From Polytrichum commune (lineage: Eukaryota; Streptophyta; Polytrichopsida; Polytrichales; Polytrichaceae), in NCBI GenBank assembly GCA_950295325.1, contig OX485804.1, positions 29,018,001-29,078,000 of the forward strand: a stretch of 60,000 nucleotides of DNA, in the 5' to 3' direction. Made by a program: the position numbers and the translations under genes. Positions 50,517-60,000 of this stretch are shown piece by piece (the first letter of the stretch is position 1; each line of letters begins with the position of its first letter). The notes beneath the pieces are model-generated. The model saw only the letters and a list, made by a program, of their open reading frames with translations. It was not told the origin of the DNA and searched no databases.

Positions 50517-53500
50517 ATGGCTGCGGACAACGCAGTGTTCGTGTATGAAACCCTAGCGCCGCTTGGGGAAGATGCTGCGAACGATGTTGCAAATGAAGTT
50601 TTGGATATGCCTCCAGGGTTTTTGCCACTCGGGGGTGGCGAGAGTCCACGTGAAGAGAATTTTGTGGTGGACCGGCAAGAGCGAACGAGGCGGAGTCCAT
50701 CAATGAGGAAAGTTGTGATGACGACGACGGAGGGAAGGAATTTAGAAACCTTAATTGCTGCGGAGAAGAATTCGCTTAATGAAAGTTACACATCTGAGAA
50801 TTGTTTTAAAGCAAGAGCGGATACTTCTGGTTCATCGGTTCTCGGGGTGCAGGAAACTCTGAACACATATTCCGTCTCCAGAACTAATATCCAGAGCATC
50901 GGGTTTGCGACGGAAGTGGAGAAGAATGGCGATGATGATGAGACCGATTATATCTCCTTGGATTTGGGGGACGGCAATAATGTGGAAACGGTGGTGATTC
51001 AGGAGGTACAGGAAGTAGTGGTGGAATCTAAAGGGAAGGAGGTCCATGCTACGGGAATGCTTAATGTGACTCCACAAGGAGCTCCGCCCTGGGCTCGTGG
51101 TCGCGACACATGGATTCAAAGTCCTCTCTTGCAGCTTCATCAAGGTTCATAACTTTTTCGTTGTCGTTCTGTTAGGCGGACGTTTCATAATTGGTTTCAG
51201 GGCTGCAGTGTTTCATGCTTTCCACGTTCTAAGATATTTGTTTCCACGATAGTGACTCGATCACCTTTGGTAGAATGCAATACTATAATGAGAACGGAGA
51301 AAATTATACTCTAGTGCGTCTGTATGAGAAATTATGACCGCTTGGCGTGCACATACTTATCTCTTGGTGAGCATGATAATTGTTTCAGTGTTTCATGGTT
51401 TCAAGCTTTCCACACTCTTAAGATTTTTGTTTACACGATAATGACTCGATCACCTTCAATAGAATGCTAACAGTATGATGAGATGGGAGGAAAGTATGCA
51501 TTAGGGCGTGCATCTGTACGAGAATCACGACCCCTCGGACTGCACATACTTGTGTCTTGTTGAGCATGATAATTGTTCTAGTATTGTAGGGTTTCAAGCT
51601 TTCCACGTTTCAAGATATTTTTTTACACGATAATGACTCGATCACCTTAAATAGAATGCAATAGTATAACGGGATGGGAGGAAATTATGCATGAGGGCAT
51701 TTGTACGAGAAATGATGGTCCCTTGGCCTGCCCTTTCTTGTGTCTTGTTGAGTCACCTACAGGCTGAAATCGTGGGTACATCCTGTGATCATTCTTTTGT
51801 ATGACCTGATTCTTAGTTCTGAAGTGCTTAGTATTATAATGCAGAAATCGTGGATTTCTGTGAGTTTGTTGCACCAACTGAGGACGAACAACAAATGCGA
51901 GCAACAGCAGTGCAGGGAGTGAGCAATGTGGTCAAGTCTATATGGCCCTCCTCTCAGGTAGCAGGGGGAATCCGTTCCTTCTCAACGATGAGATTAGCAA
52001 CCGGATTCCTATGCATTTCAGTCTCTACCCCTTTATCAGAAGCAGCTGGAGGAGAGATACACAAACTGCTTGTCTTTTATGCAAGTTTGACAACTTTGAA
52101 GCAACCTCCTGTACACTGAGAGTTGATTTGTGTAAAATCTCTTCAATGTGTCTGACATGGAGAGCTTGTGGTGTTTTATGTTGCACAGGTCAGGGTATTT
52201 GGCTCATTTGCAACAGGTCTCTACTTGCCAAGTAGTGATGTTGATGTAAGTGTTCCATTGATTAAAAATATAATATTTTAGTATATACTATGTGAATTCC
52301 CTTAATACTAGTCACTAACGAATGTGGTCTGTTGGTGACAGGTTGTGGTCTTAAATTCCGGTTGTCAAGCCCGACATGATAGATTAAAGGCCCTTGCAAA
52401 AGCTTTGACAAGAAGTGGATTGGCAAAGAATATACAGGTGTGTAAGAGCCTCACACTTGGGATTTTATTTCTTCACTTTTCTGACACACTGAGAAGCACC
52501 AAAGGCGTAATGATCCAGTGTGACTTCTCAGTGATGTGGAATCCTAAAGACTTTCATCTAGATTTTATCACTGCCTTTTTCTTACTGGATTGATCTTTAA
52601 GATGGTTCTTGTTACTCATATCTCTGGTATGTCTGTTAAATTCAAATCTCTGTGCCATAATTTTAAGGAAGGTTTGGCCAGGCAGACTACAATTAAATCA
52701 TTAAATTACAATGTCAAATTTTCTCTCTTCCTCAAGTGTTTGGATGTTTTGGCAGGTCATTGCGAATGCTAGAGTGCCCATCATTAAGTTTGTGGAGACT
52801 CGCAGTAATATTCCATTTGATATCAGGTGTGCTGAGAAATGTTTGCTAATAGCTTTCAATCCTTTAGATTGATTTGCTGAAGTACAGGCATCCTTTGGTC
52901 ATAGTTGGGTTGTCAAGTTATTGGAAGTTGGATATCATGTTCAATGCAAATGTTTTTGGAAGTAATTTGGGGATTGTTGGTTCTTGCAGTTTTGATGTTG
53001 CGAATGGACCAGAGGCTGCAGACTTTATCAAGGTTGTATGTGACAAAGTCCAGTCTGTCCAATTTTGTACATATGTGAAGACTTGCTTATGTACACCAGT
53101 GAGATTGGCATAGTTTGAGACTCTTTGAAGATTTGGGAACGTTGTTTCTTTTTGAAGAACAAAGGGCGTCTTTAAGGATGGCGCTGGTTAGGCTTGATGT
53201 TAAAGAAAGCCGCTTTCATATGAAAGGCATTTGTGTTGTTACTATATATTCATGAGAGGAGAAACTTATCAACTTGGTTATTTTACAGGCTGCAATGGAG
53301 GCTCTTCCACCTTTGAGGCCTTTATGTCTTGTGCTCAAAATTTTCTTGCAGCAGCGAGAGCTCAATGAGGTGCTGCCTTATGTTTTCTGCATAGCAATTT
53401 TCTAAACACAGAACCTGGCTAGTACTCTTGTTGTGTTGGAGATGCAACTGCATGGATAAGTTTCTTTTCACATCTTCACTACTAGAGAAGAAATATTGGT

Positions 53501-56405
53501 TTTGAAATGCTTCCAGGTGCCATAAGTGCTGCTCCTAGAAGGGAAATGGTATTTCTTTTGTTCTTTAATTTGTACATTACTGTGCATTCAGCGTGTTCTA
53601 ACTGTGCAGGGAGGCCAAAGCAGGCCTTTGAGGCATTTAGAAATGAACTTCATAGTATTGACTACAGTCTGAAAGTACTGGCCATTCCATATCAGCTTTC
53701 TGTTAATTCCTTCCATTTGCAGGTATATCAGGGAGGAATCGGATCTTATGCACTGCTTGTGATGCTTCTTACACACTTGCAGGTCAGTTTGAAATTTGAT
53801 AGACTATATTTATTTATTTTGATTAAAAATAGATTCTCCAGTAGATGTGGAGTTTCTATCTTCTTTTAACGACTGCTCTTTCTCTATTGCTTGAAACGAA
53901 TATTTCATTGAAGTTGACAACTTCTGTGAGCTTTCTTAGCTTGCTGAATGTCACCAATCTGAATGTTGCACTTTCTCCTGATCATCATGGTGGTATGATT
54001 ACCCTTAGAATGTGGAGTACATTGCATATTCGTGGAATTGCATTAGTCCTGATGATAAGATTTGTTCTATTGTAGATGCATCCAAGCAAACGCAGACAGA
54101 GTAGCCGTGGTCAAGCTTATCCACTGGAGAGCAATCTTGGCATTTTGCTGGTAATCTCCCAACATCTTGTTGCTGTTGGCACTCTGTTATGGACATGACG
54201 AATATTATGATCAGTAGCCTTTATTGGTTTCTCTACAGGCTCTGGATTTCACTTTGAGGAATATAGGTGTTATTGTGTATATTTGAACTTCAAGTTTTTT
54301 TTCAGGTCAAAATGTTTTTTTCAATAAACAATTCAAGCTTATTATGTTAGTTGGTCTGTCTAAAGTTTCTGCCCTTACATCAAATTTGTGATTGTATCTA
54401 AATATCTGCAGATGAGTATGCAATGGTTCTTATTTCTATTTTTCACTGATGCTGGGTCAACAGGTGGATTTTCTGGACTTGTATGGTCGAAATCTTAATG
54501 TGAAAGATGTTGGTGTTTCTTGTCGAAGTGGAGGGAGATTCTACTCAAAAAGAGAACGAGGGTAAGGTCTACTACATACTTGAGATTCCATATCTGTTTG
54601 CATGTGGAGGAAGAGAAGTCTAAAGTATCATGCTTTGTGTGAGCTTATCCAATTGGCATGGATGCCGTGGGAAGGCACTACATGCTTCATCACTTTATTT
54701 ACTTCGTTCCTAGTATAAGTAGAGGTTTAGGTTCTTTTTCTTTCCTTTTTCAGTTCCTTCCTTGTGCTACTTGAGCACCCCATCGTAGAAGATTGGATCT
54801 TGGGAAAGCAGGTGGAGTCTCATGTTCAGATACGATTCATTTCTTTGAGACTTTGCATGGTCAACAGAAATACTGATCTATATAGCATCCAGTGAAATGG
54901 TTTCCAAGTCCTACCTGCTTGTCATTGCCCTAGTCTTGGCACTAATCCAGTGTGAATGTGCTGATTGCAGTTTCAGTGACTTAAAGCGGCCTCATCTGCT
55001 TAGTGTGGAGGATCCCCAGGTGATGAATCTTATCATAATTGGGTTTATCAAGCTTTTTTGTCATGTTACTAGTCTTTGAATATGTCAGCATAAAGGCTAA
55101 TGTTTTGTACACCAGCCAACTAGATTTGTGTTTGGGAGATACTGATTTTGTTTGAATTCCTTTTTTTTCCAGTCACCAGAAAACGACATTGGGAAGAACT
55201 CGTATGCCATACAGAAGGTTGTCTGCTGAACCTTTGTGCTCATTTTACCTGCTTTAAAAAAGTCAAGTGAGCAAATGAAATGGTGTGCATATGTTAATTT
55301 CTGTTCCTTTCCCAGTTCCATTTTAAACTGAAACAACTACCCTTTCATCAATGTTTGGGTGCAGCATCTTACATTTACATTTTCTTCCCTGTGACAGGTT
55401 CGATCAGCATTTTTGAGTGCCTATAGGTTACTAACATCCCTGCACGATAACAATAACAATGATGCTGGTTTTCTGAGTCGTATTGTACGCTTGGATGAGA
55501 AACTGGTTGGGCGGAAAGTGCCGCTGTCCCTCACTCCCACTCTTTCTGAGTTGCCTTTGAGAAGGCCCTATCAACAGGGAACTGAACCCGAGCTGGAGTT
55601 AGAACCTGAACCATATGTTGTAGGGGATGGAACTTTTTCCAATTCTGAGTCTGATGAAGCACCCAAGTTTAAGACTCCAAAAGCAGTTCGTCGAGGCCGG
55701 TGGCATGAAGATGAGGAAGAAGTTGATTTTCCAAGGGGGGACTCCATAGATGGATACCTGTCTAAAAAAGCCAAGAAAGCGAAGAAATATAAGGAAGTGG
55801 TGAGGGACAACGACACCAATGCTGGTTTCCATTTTGCATACGATAGGTATAGGGATAGTGCGTACACGCCACCGGAGGATCTTAGTAACGGATCATTGGG
55901 GAAGAAGCGGCGACGGGGAGAGAGCTTTATTAGTGACCAGAATCTACATGGCAAATATGCTGGTTCTAAATCTAAGCAGCTGCCCAGTACTACTGAAAGC
56001 CCTGCGCTGGAGGAGGGGGAGGTCAAGCTTGGTAGAAGAGCTAGGAAACGAGAAGAGTTCAGGAAATACCAAGAGTTCAAAGGTGCAAAAGCTCAACAAG
56101 ATGGTCTTTCAGATCCTAGAAAGCAGGGCCATGGTAGTGCCGAGAATGAGAATGTAAATGGTAGTGCAAAGGATGAAGTAAAGTTGGCTGGCAGGAGTAA
56201 AGGCAGGAAGAATCAACACACTCATTGGAATGACCACCACGAATTGGTGGATAATAATGAGAGGAGTCATCACAAGCCTTCCAGGTTTCGGGAAAGCCCA
56301 GCCAGGAGCAGGGGAATGGATGGCCAGGACAGAAACGATGGTTCTGAATTGACACGGAGACTTGTTGTCACAAAACCATCGCATAAGAAAATTAAGTACG
56401 GGTAG
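50517..56405 (+). CDS. Non-canonical poly(A) polymerase (TRF4/PAPD5-like nucleotidyltransferase)
   Basis: TRF4/PAPD5-type enzymes add short A tails to nuclear RNAs, marking them for the exosome. Thirteen coding exons: 50517-51144, 51845-51957, 52189-52245, 52342-52437, 52756-52826, 52990-53032, 53289-53369, 53723-53782, 54076-54150, 54464-54561, 54971-55019, 55173-55217 and 55398-56405. All are GT-AG with matching phases, giving 807 residues. The start has context ACCATGG. The catalytic site is GSFATGLYLPSSDVDVVV (Gly252, Asp264, Asp266) with the third Asp320 in PFDIS. The central-domain block VYQGGIGSYALLVMLLTHLQ is at 364-383, and the PAP-associated block NLGILLVDFLDLYGRNLN is at 403-420. 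The C-terminal 330 residues are Lys/Arg-rich with KKAKKAKK and KKRRRG, likely nuclear-localisation and RNA-binding signals. The last exon may instead splice at GG|GTAGGT (56401) to 56462, ending with 18 other residues after the Gly. Intron 1 holds a tandem repeat. Confidence 0.94.
51205..51760. repeat. ~190-bp tandem triplication in poly(A) polymerase intron 1
   Basis: The anchor 'gactcgatcacc' is at 51254, 51443 and 51635 (periods 189 and 192). Each unit has 'ttcaagctttccac', 'aagat.tttgttt.cacgata', 'tagaatgcaa.agtat', 'gggaggaaattatgcat' and 'acatacttgtgtcttgttgagca'. It fills most of the 700-bp intron but leaves both splice sites intact. No exon sequence is included in the unit. Confidence 0.85.
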
Positions 56406-57180
56406 GTCTTTGCTTCAGGTGGTTCTGTTGTTCCATTGTAATTTAAGATCTGCTCCATTGCAGAATTTCAAGGGAACCTCATCAAGTGAGGCGTCTTCTG
56501 AACTCTCAAACAAAGTTGGGTGTGATATGATGACACTATCAGTTGTTGTTTACATGGACAGGATGGCTCCTTGTGATCCATGAAATGTCCACTGAGGTAT
56601 CACTGAAGCATCTTTCACTACTATACCTTTCAGGACTTCGAAATGCCTAGGGGTCCAGCTCCAATGCAAGATGTGCTGCTAAATATGAATTGGAGACCTT
56701 GCTTGGAGTTCACAAACAAGGGGAAGTGTGAATATTAAACTACATTCATAGGGTTGAAAGTAGGGTCATGGGTGTCAATGCTGTCTACCAAATCATATTA
56801 GAAACAATGTCCTCAAGTAAATAAGTAGAATTCTCGGATAGATCAAAATCACCGGAGCTTCATCAAACTGCTGGGAAATGACAAAATTTATCATGTCACT
56901 TTCCTCAAATGTTGATTTTGTGTACAAAGAAACAATACAAGGGTTTCAACAACTTCAAGGTCCACCAAAACCGATTTCTCATAGATAGTTTCAATCTGCT
57001 TCTCTGAGGCAGTGTAGAGCTTCATAAGCTCCAAGCCTTGCAAGGACAAAACAAGGGAAAAAGCTGGCCTCGAGAAAAATGTCTTTGACAAAGGATCATG
57101 ACCAACTTTTTGCCTTCCTTGGCATTTAGGTGAAAACCAACACCAAAGCTCCCACTGGTACACAGGTAGAAGCAACACCA

Positions 57181-57220
<40 letters not shown>

Positions 57221-58253
57221 TACATTGAAGGACAACAAAAACATCTGTATGTAAAATGCTTTTACTTCTGCTCTCCCAAGTACAAAATGAGTGGAGAGTT
57301 ATGGGCCTCCACAGTTCATCTCTCTGAAAGTGCCGGCACAAAGAGAATGGAAGATCAAATTTGTAGTCAAATTTATACCACGTTCGTGCAATCTAGAGAC
57401 CTGATTCATTAACCCTTGTAACCCCTCTCCCATGCCAAAACGACTTAAGCCAGAGGAAGGAAAAAAGACATCAAAGGGATCCGTGTCATGACAAAATTGA
57501 AGTAATTCCAAGCCACATGCTTCAAGCGTACATTTGTGATTGCACTAGTGCATAGAAGAAGACTATCCTCTTGAAGAAAGTTGACGTTTTCTGCCTTCCA
57601 TTTCACAAGCATCAAAGGTTGCGTGACTACCCAACCTATTTACCGCCTACCTCTTCCATCCTCAAGTATCTTAAGGGTTGTGTTGACTGACCTACTTGGG
57701 AGGCTTTCTCCCTACTCGCTACTGGCAACTATCCACATATCGGTTCCATATCACCCGCAAGTGACGACGCTTCCTCCCGTGATTCACATGCTTAAATGAA
57801 TCCAACAACCAGCAGGAGATTGTTTCTTCCTGCACGCTTCGAGTGCCTCCTTGTGAAAAAAGAACCAATCTCACATTGGGAACCCGTCCTCCTACCCTTG
57901 TATCAAAATTCTACTTCTCTATATGTACATGCAGTCAAGAATACTCTACATTCACCTCCTGCCAAAAACTTAAGGAATGCGAATCAAGTTGGAAGTTGAT
58001 CGTCTCAGGTCTAGACGATTCTTGGTGTTCTTGTGCCCCATTCTTGTGGACGATTGGAACCAGAGGGCTCTCAATTCATTTCCCCTTCAACTTTTTCCAC
58101 GTATCATTCCCCCATTGGTTTAAAACCCACTTATATTCCTCGTGGAAACTAGTATCGACCTGTGTTCCTGTGAAGCTTTGGGAAACGTATCGACCGGTGC
58201 TTCCAACAGTGCGATCCCATTTGTCTTGTGGTGCGATTTAGAGGATACATGAA
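56406..58253. other. Poly(A) polymerase 3' flank and convergent spacer
   Basis: Should contain the 3' UTRs of the poly(A) polymerase gene and of the minus-strand gene at 58254. A TA run lies at 57184-57217. Two minus-strand stretches, 56891-57178 and 57299-57511, have fairly protein-like composition and a shared 'GLEL' block but no start, splice chain or known motif, so they are not called as genes. The 132-codon plus frame at 57843-58241 shows no family resemblance. Confidence 0.4.
57184..57217. repeat. (TA)n microsatellite
   Basis: About 17 TA dinucleotides between the two protein-like minus-strand stretches. Confidence 0.95.
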
Positions 58254-58556
58254 TCATGCCCTCTCGGAGGCTCGGCCTCGAGTGGCCAGAGCCTGGTTAT
58301 AGTGGTGGAGCCGGTTCCCGTGTTCGTCATACGAAATGAGGCCGGAGAAGGCTAGAGGCTCGCAGCGTCGACCTTTAGGAATTGGTCGCTTCCACACAGC
58401 GGGGTGTTGGTCGTATTTGTTGCCCGGGGTCACTCCTTGTCTTTCGGGGGGTGAGCTTTCGTCGTCGCTGCTGGAAGGACTAAATCTTCGATGGTCCTTT
58501 CCGCCTTCTTCTACCGGTTCCACTACCCGGTGTCCCGTTAACGGACACATCCCCAT
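58254..58556 (-). CDS. Small plant-type protein of unknown function, 100 aa
   Basis: Single-exon frame of 100 residues from the ATG at 58556; the upstream TTG codon is not a plausible plant start. It is hydrophilic, with a Ser/Asp/Glu-rich stretch at 26-37 (SPSSSDDESSPP). A conserved-looking core follows: VWKRPI at 54-59 and GRRCEPLAFSGLISYDEHG at 62-80, then a short His/Arg-rich tail. From memory, small plant proteins share a pattern of W-[KE]-[RK]-x-I/V-x-x-G-x-[RK]-C-E/Q-x-P-x-F-S-G-[LV]-I-x-Y-D; I cannot name the family or a function. No signal peptide or membrane segment is visible. Codon composition is G+C-richer than the surroundings, as in the other genes here. The gene converges on the poly(A) polymerase gene. 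I am moderately sure it is real. Confidence 0.65.
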   Translation of the reverse strand: MGMCPLTGHRVVEPVEEGGKDHRRFSPSSSDDESSPPERQGVTPGNKYDQHPAVWKRPIPKGRRCEPLAFSGLISYDEHGNRLHHYNQALATRGRASERA

Positions 58557-59423
58557 AGTTGACAAAAAACAACAAACTCACAAACGAAAGGCACACAACG
58601 GCTCAAAAATCAACCGACTCTTCTCCCGGAAATGCGCAGAACAAGAGAAATGAAGCAGCTTCTGTTCTTCAGAATGTTCCCTCCACTTCTCCTTTCGCAA
58701 CAACCGTCACCGTGTTCTTAAACAGATTATGGTCACCTCGGTTCAAACCTCCTCCTGACCAACACGCAACCTCGTGTTCGAACCTGCAAAGCGCCCTATC
58801 CCTCTTCCAATCTAATAAGACCAAATGGCGAAATTGAATGCAGCGACACTTAACCGCGTTCCTCAATCGATTGCAGCTGACGACAACAAAAACCTCTTCC
58901 GGCTCCGCCCGCACTAAGGGGAGCACACGATCACCGAACTAGCTCTCATACACTTCCTTCAGCCCTCCTGCACTGGACTACAAATGTTACATTTACGATC
59001 GTTAAGGTAGCGACTCGATGGACACAACGTGCTGTCACGAAGATATTATACCAAGGTGAAGTCACTCTACTAAGCACATGTATCTTTGAAGTAGATGATG
59101 CATGGAGGACAGGAGAAGAGTTTACAAACTTACTTACTAAGAAGTTAGTGTGGTGGGCGGTTGGAGGAGATGAGATGGGGTGGGCTCTAAGAATGGTGTG
59201 TGAGACAAGTTATACTGCATGACTACAGATTAGAATAGGGTGCAAGGTGGAGGGAGCTGGGGTGGGCGGCGGCAGACTCTGGGGGGTACAGTCTTGATAA
59301 CAAAGCTTGTTCCTCGTGTTGACTCGGTAGTGCTCATGCTGCTTGAAAGGTAGGGAAGAAGGCTAGCTGCTGCCTCGAACAAATCTCCAGTTGCAGGCAA
59401 CGAACGGGGACAGCCGACCACTA
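58557..59423. other. Upstream region of the small minus-strand gene
   Basis: Relatively G+C-rich to about 58930, which would suit a leader and promoter of the 58254-58556 gene. An 85-codon minus frame at 58669-58926 is not recognised. No clear TATA box could be chosen. Confidence 0.35.
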
Positions 59424-59825
59424 CTTGCAGATGAACCGGTTGAGTTCGAGAAATAACCGGTTCAAAAATTCAAGACTTCAGGAAGATTGCCGATCCATCT
59501 CGAGGAATTTACAGACTATTCTTCAATTTGAGAAAGAAAAAGCCGAAAGACGTCAACATGTAACCGGTTGGTCTTGGAAACACTAGGATCTCGACCGGTT
59601 GTGCCCGAAATCTCCTGGTTCCAGATGAACCGGTTGAGGTTTGAGACATAACCGGTTCAACTCAAGACTTCAGGAAGATCACCGATCCATTTCGAGGGAC
59701 TCGCAGGATATTCTTCAATTTAAGAAAGACAAACTGAAAGATGTCAACATGTAACCGGTTGTTGGTCCTGGAAACACTGGGATCTCGACTGATTATGCCC
59801 AAAATCTCTTCAGACACTGGTTGCA
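59424..59825 (+). repeat. Repeat family E, tandem pair rich in AACCGGTT
   Basis: Two ~200-bp copies (59424-59622 and 59623-59825) share 'agatgaaccggttgag', 'gaaataaccggttca', 'caagacttcaggaagat', 'ccgatccat.tcgagg', 'gtcaacatgtaaccggttg' and 'ggaaacact.ggatctcgac'. The palindrome AACCGGTT recurs at regular places in both, and ACCGGT in the related copy at 32600-32830. In the copies at 30168-30790 the same places read 'gactggttgag' or 'ggactggttcaa', so the palindrome has decayed there. No coding frame. Confidence 0.85.
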
Positions 59826-59938
59826 GGTGCAATCGATGCGTATGATGTACTTGAGGATAATCAATAGAGGCGGCAGCCTGGCTCCTCTTACACTCTGCAT
59901 TGCTTCCTAGGTGTACCGCCCGCACCTTTCCAGCTTCA

Positions 59939-60000
59939 GGGCCACGAGACGAGACTGAGGGCCCGTGACCATTGCGCTTCAACCACTCTCATTGGTAGAA
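59939..60000. mobile_element. Truncated PIF/Harbinger-like MITE (window edge)
   Basis: The left arm starts GGGCCACGAGACGAGACTG, followed by 'gagggcccgtgaccattgcg' and 'ccactctcattggtagaa', the same order as in the element at 12798. The left flank is TCA, as at 24663. The element continues beyond the window. Confidence 0.65.

Noticed and set aside
54897-55079. 60-codon frame starting with a signal-like hydrophobic stretch
   Set aside because: It begins in intron sequence of the poly(A) polymerase gene and reads through exon 11 in another frame.
57843-58241. 132-codon plus-strand frame
   Set aside because: No family resemblance, Cys/Ser/Phe-rich composition, and located in the convergent 3' flank of two genes.
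58745-58790. 'gttcgaac' resembling a tRNA T-loop
   Set aside because: Stem bases do not pair and no cloverleaf could be drawn around it.

Overview
This is nuclear DNA of a land plant. Genes are sparse and split by GT-AG introns, spacers are AT-rich, and most of the window is old, degenerate repeats and miniature inverted-repeat elements. I find six protein-coding genes. Five belong to known families: cytosolic ribosomal protein L37, UDP-glucose 4-epimerase, a SKP1-like protein, a plastid-type bestrophin-like channel and a non-canonical (TRF4/PAPD5-type) poly(A) polymerase. The sixth encodes a small plant-type protein with no known function. L37 begins Met-Thr rather than the Met-Gly I recall for angiosperms, and repeats dominate the spacers, so a bryophyte, lycophyte or fern is more likely than a flowering plant. 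The species cannot be fixed from the sequence alone.

Layout. 1-20.3 kb has no convincing gene. It holds dispersed repeats, a CATGGG minisatellite (7.9-8.2 kb), a 372-bp tandem duplication (10.3-11.1 kb), a six-unit 166-bp array built from a transposon arm (11.6-12.6 kb) and two 487-488-bp PIF/Harbinger-like MITEs. RPL37 lies at 20.5-22.4 kb. 22.4-36.5 kb is again repeats, including further MITEs and an element with G-tract termini. UGE lies at 36.6-40.3 kb, the SKP1-like gene at 41.4-41.9 kb (minus strand) and the intronless bestrophin-like gene at 43.7-45.0 kb. 45.0-50.2 kb holds a tandem triplication and two full-length MITEs. The poly(A) polymerase gene, with 13 coding exons, fills 50.5-56.4 kb. 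A small minus-strand gene sits at 58.3-58.6 kb. The window ends in AACCGGTT-rich repeats and a truncated MITE.

The genes do not form a pathway. They are housekeeping or organelle functions scattered among repeats. The most unusual structure is in RPL37 intron 2: a run of decayed ~140-175-bp units, each derived from the end of exon 2 plus its splice donor. Other notable points are a MITE arm turned into a satellite-like array, a MITE whose insertion site is confirmed by an unoccupied paralogous copy elsewhere in the window, elements ending in G/C homopolymers, and a tandem triplication inside intron 1 of the poly(A) polymerase gene. I saw no CRISPR array, operon, rRNA or convincing tRNA. I cannot point to a new biological system; the novelty is in repeat and intron evolution.
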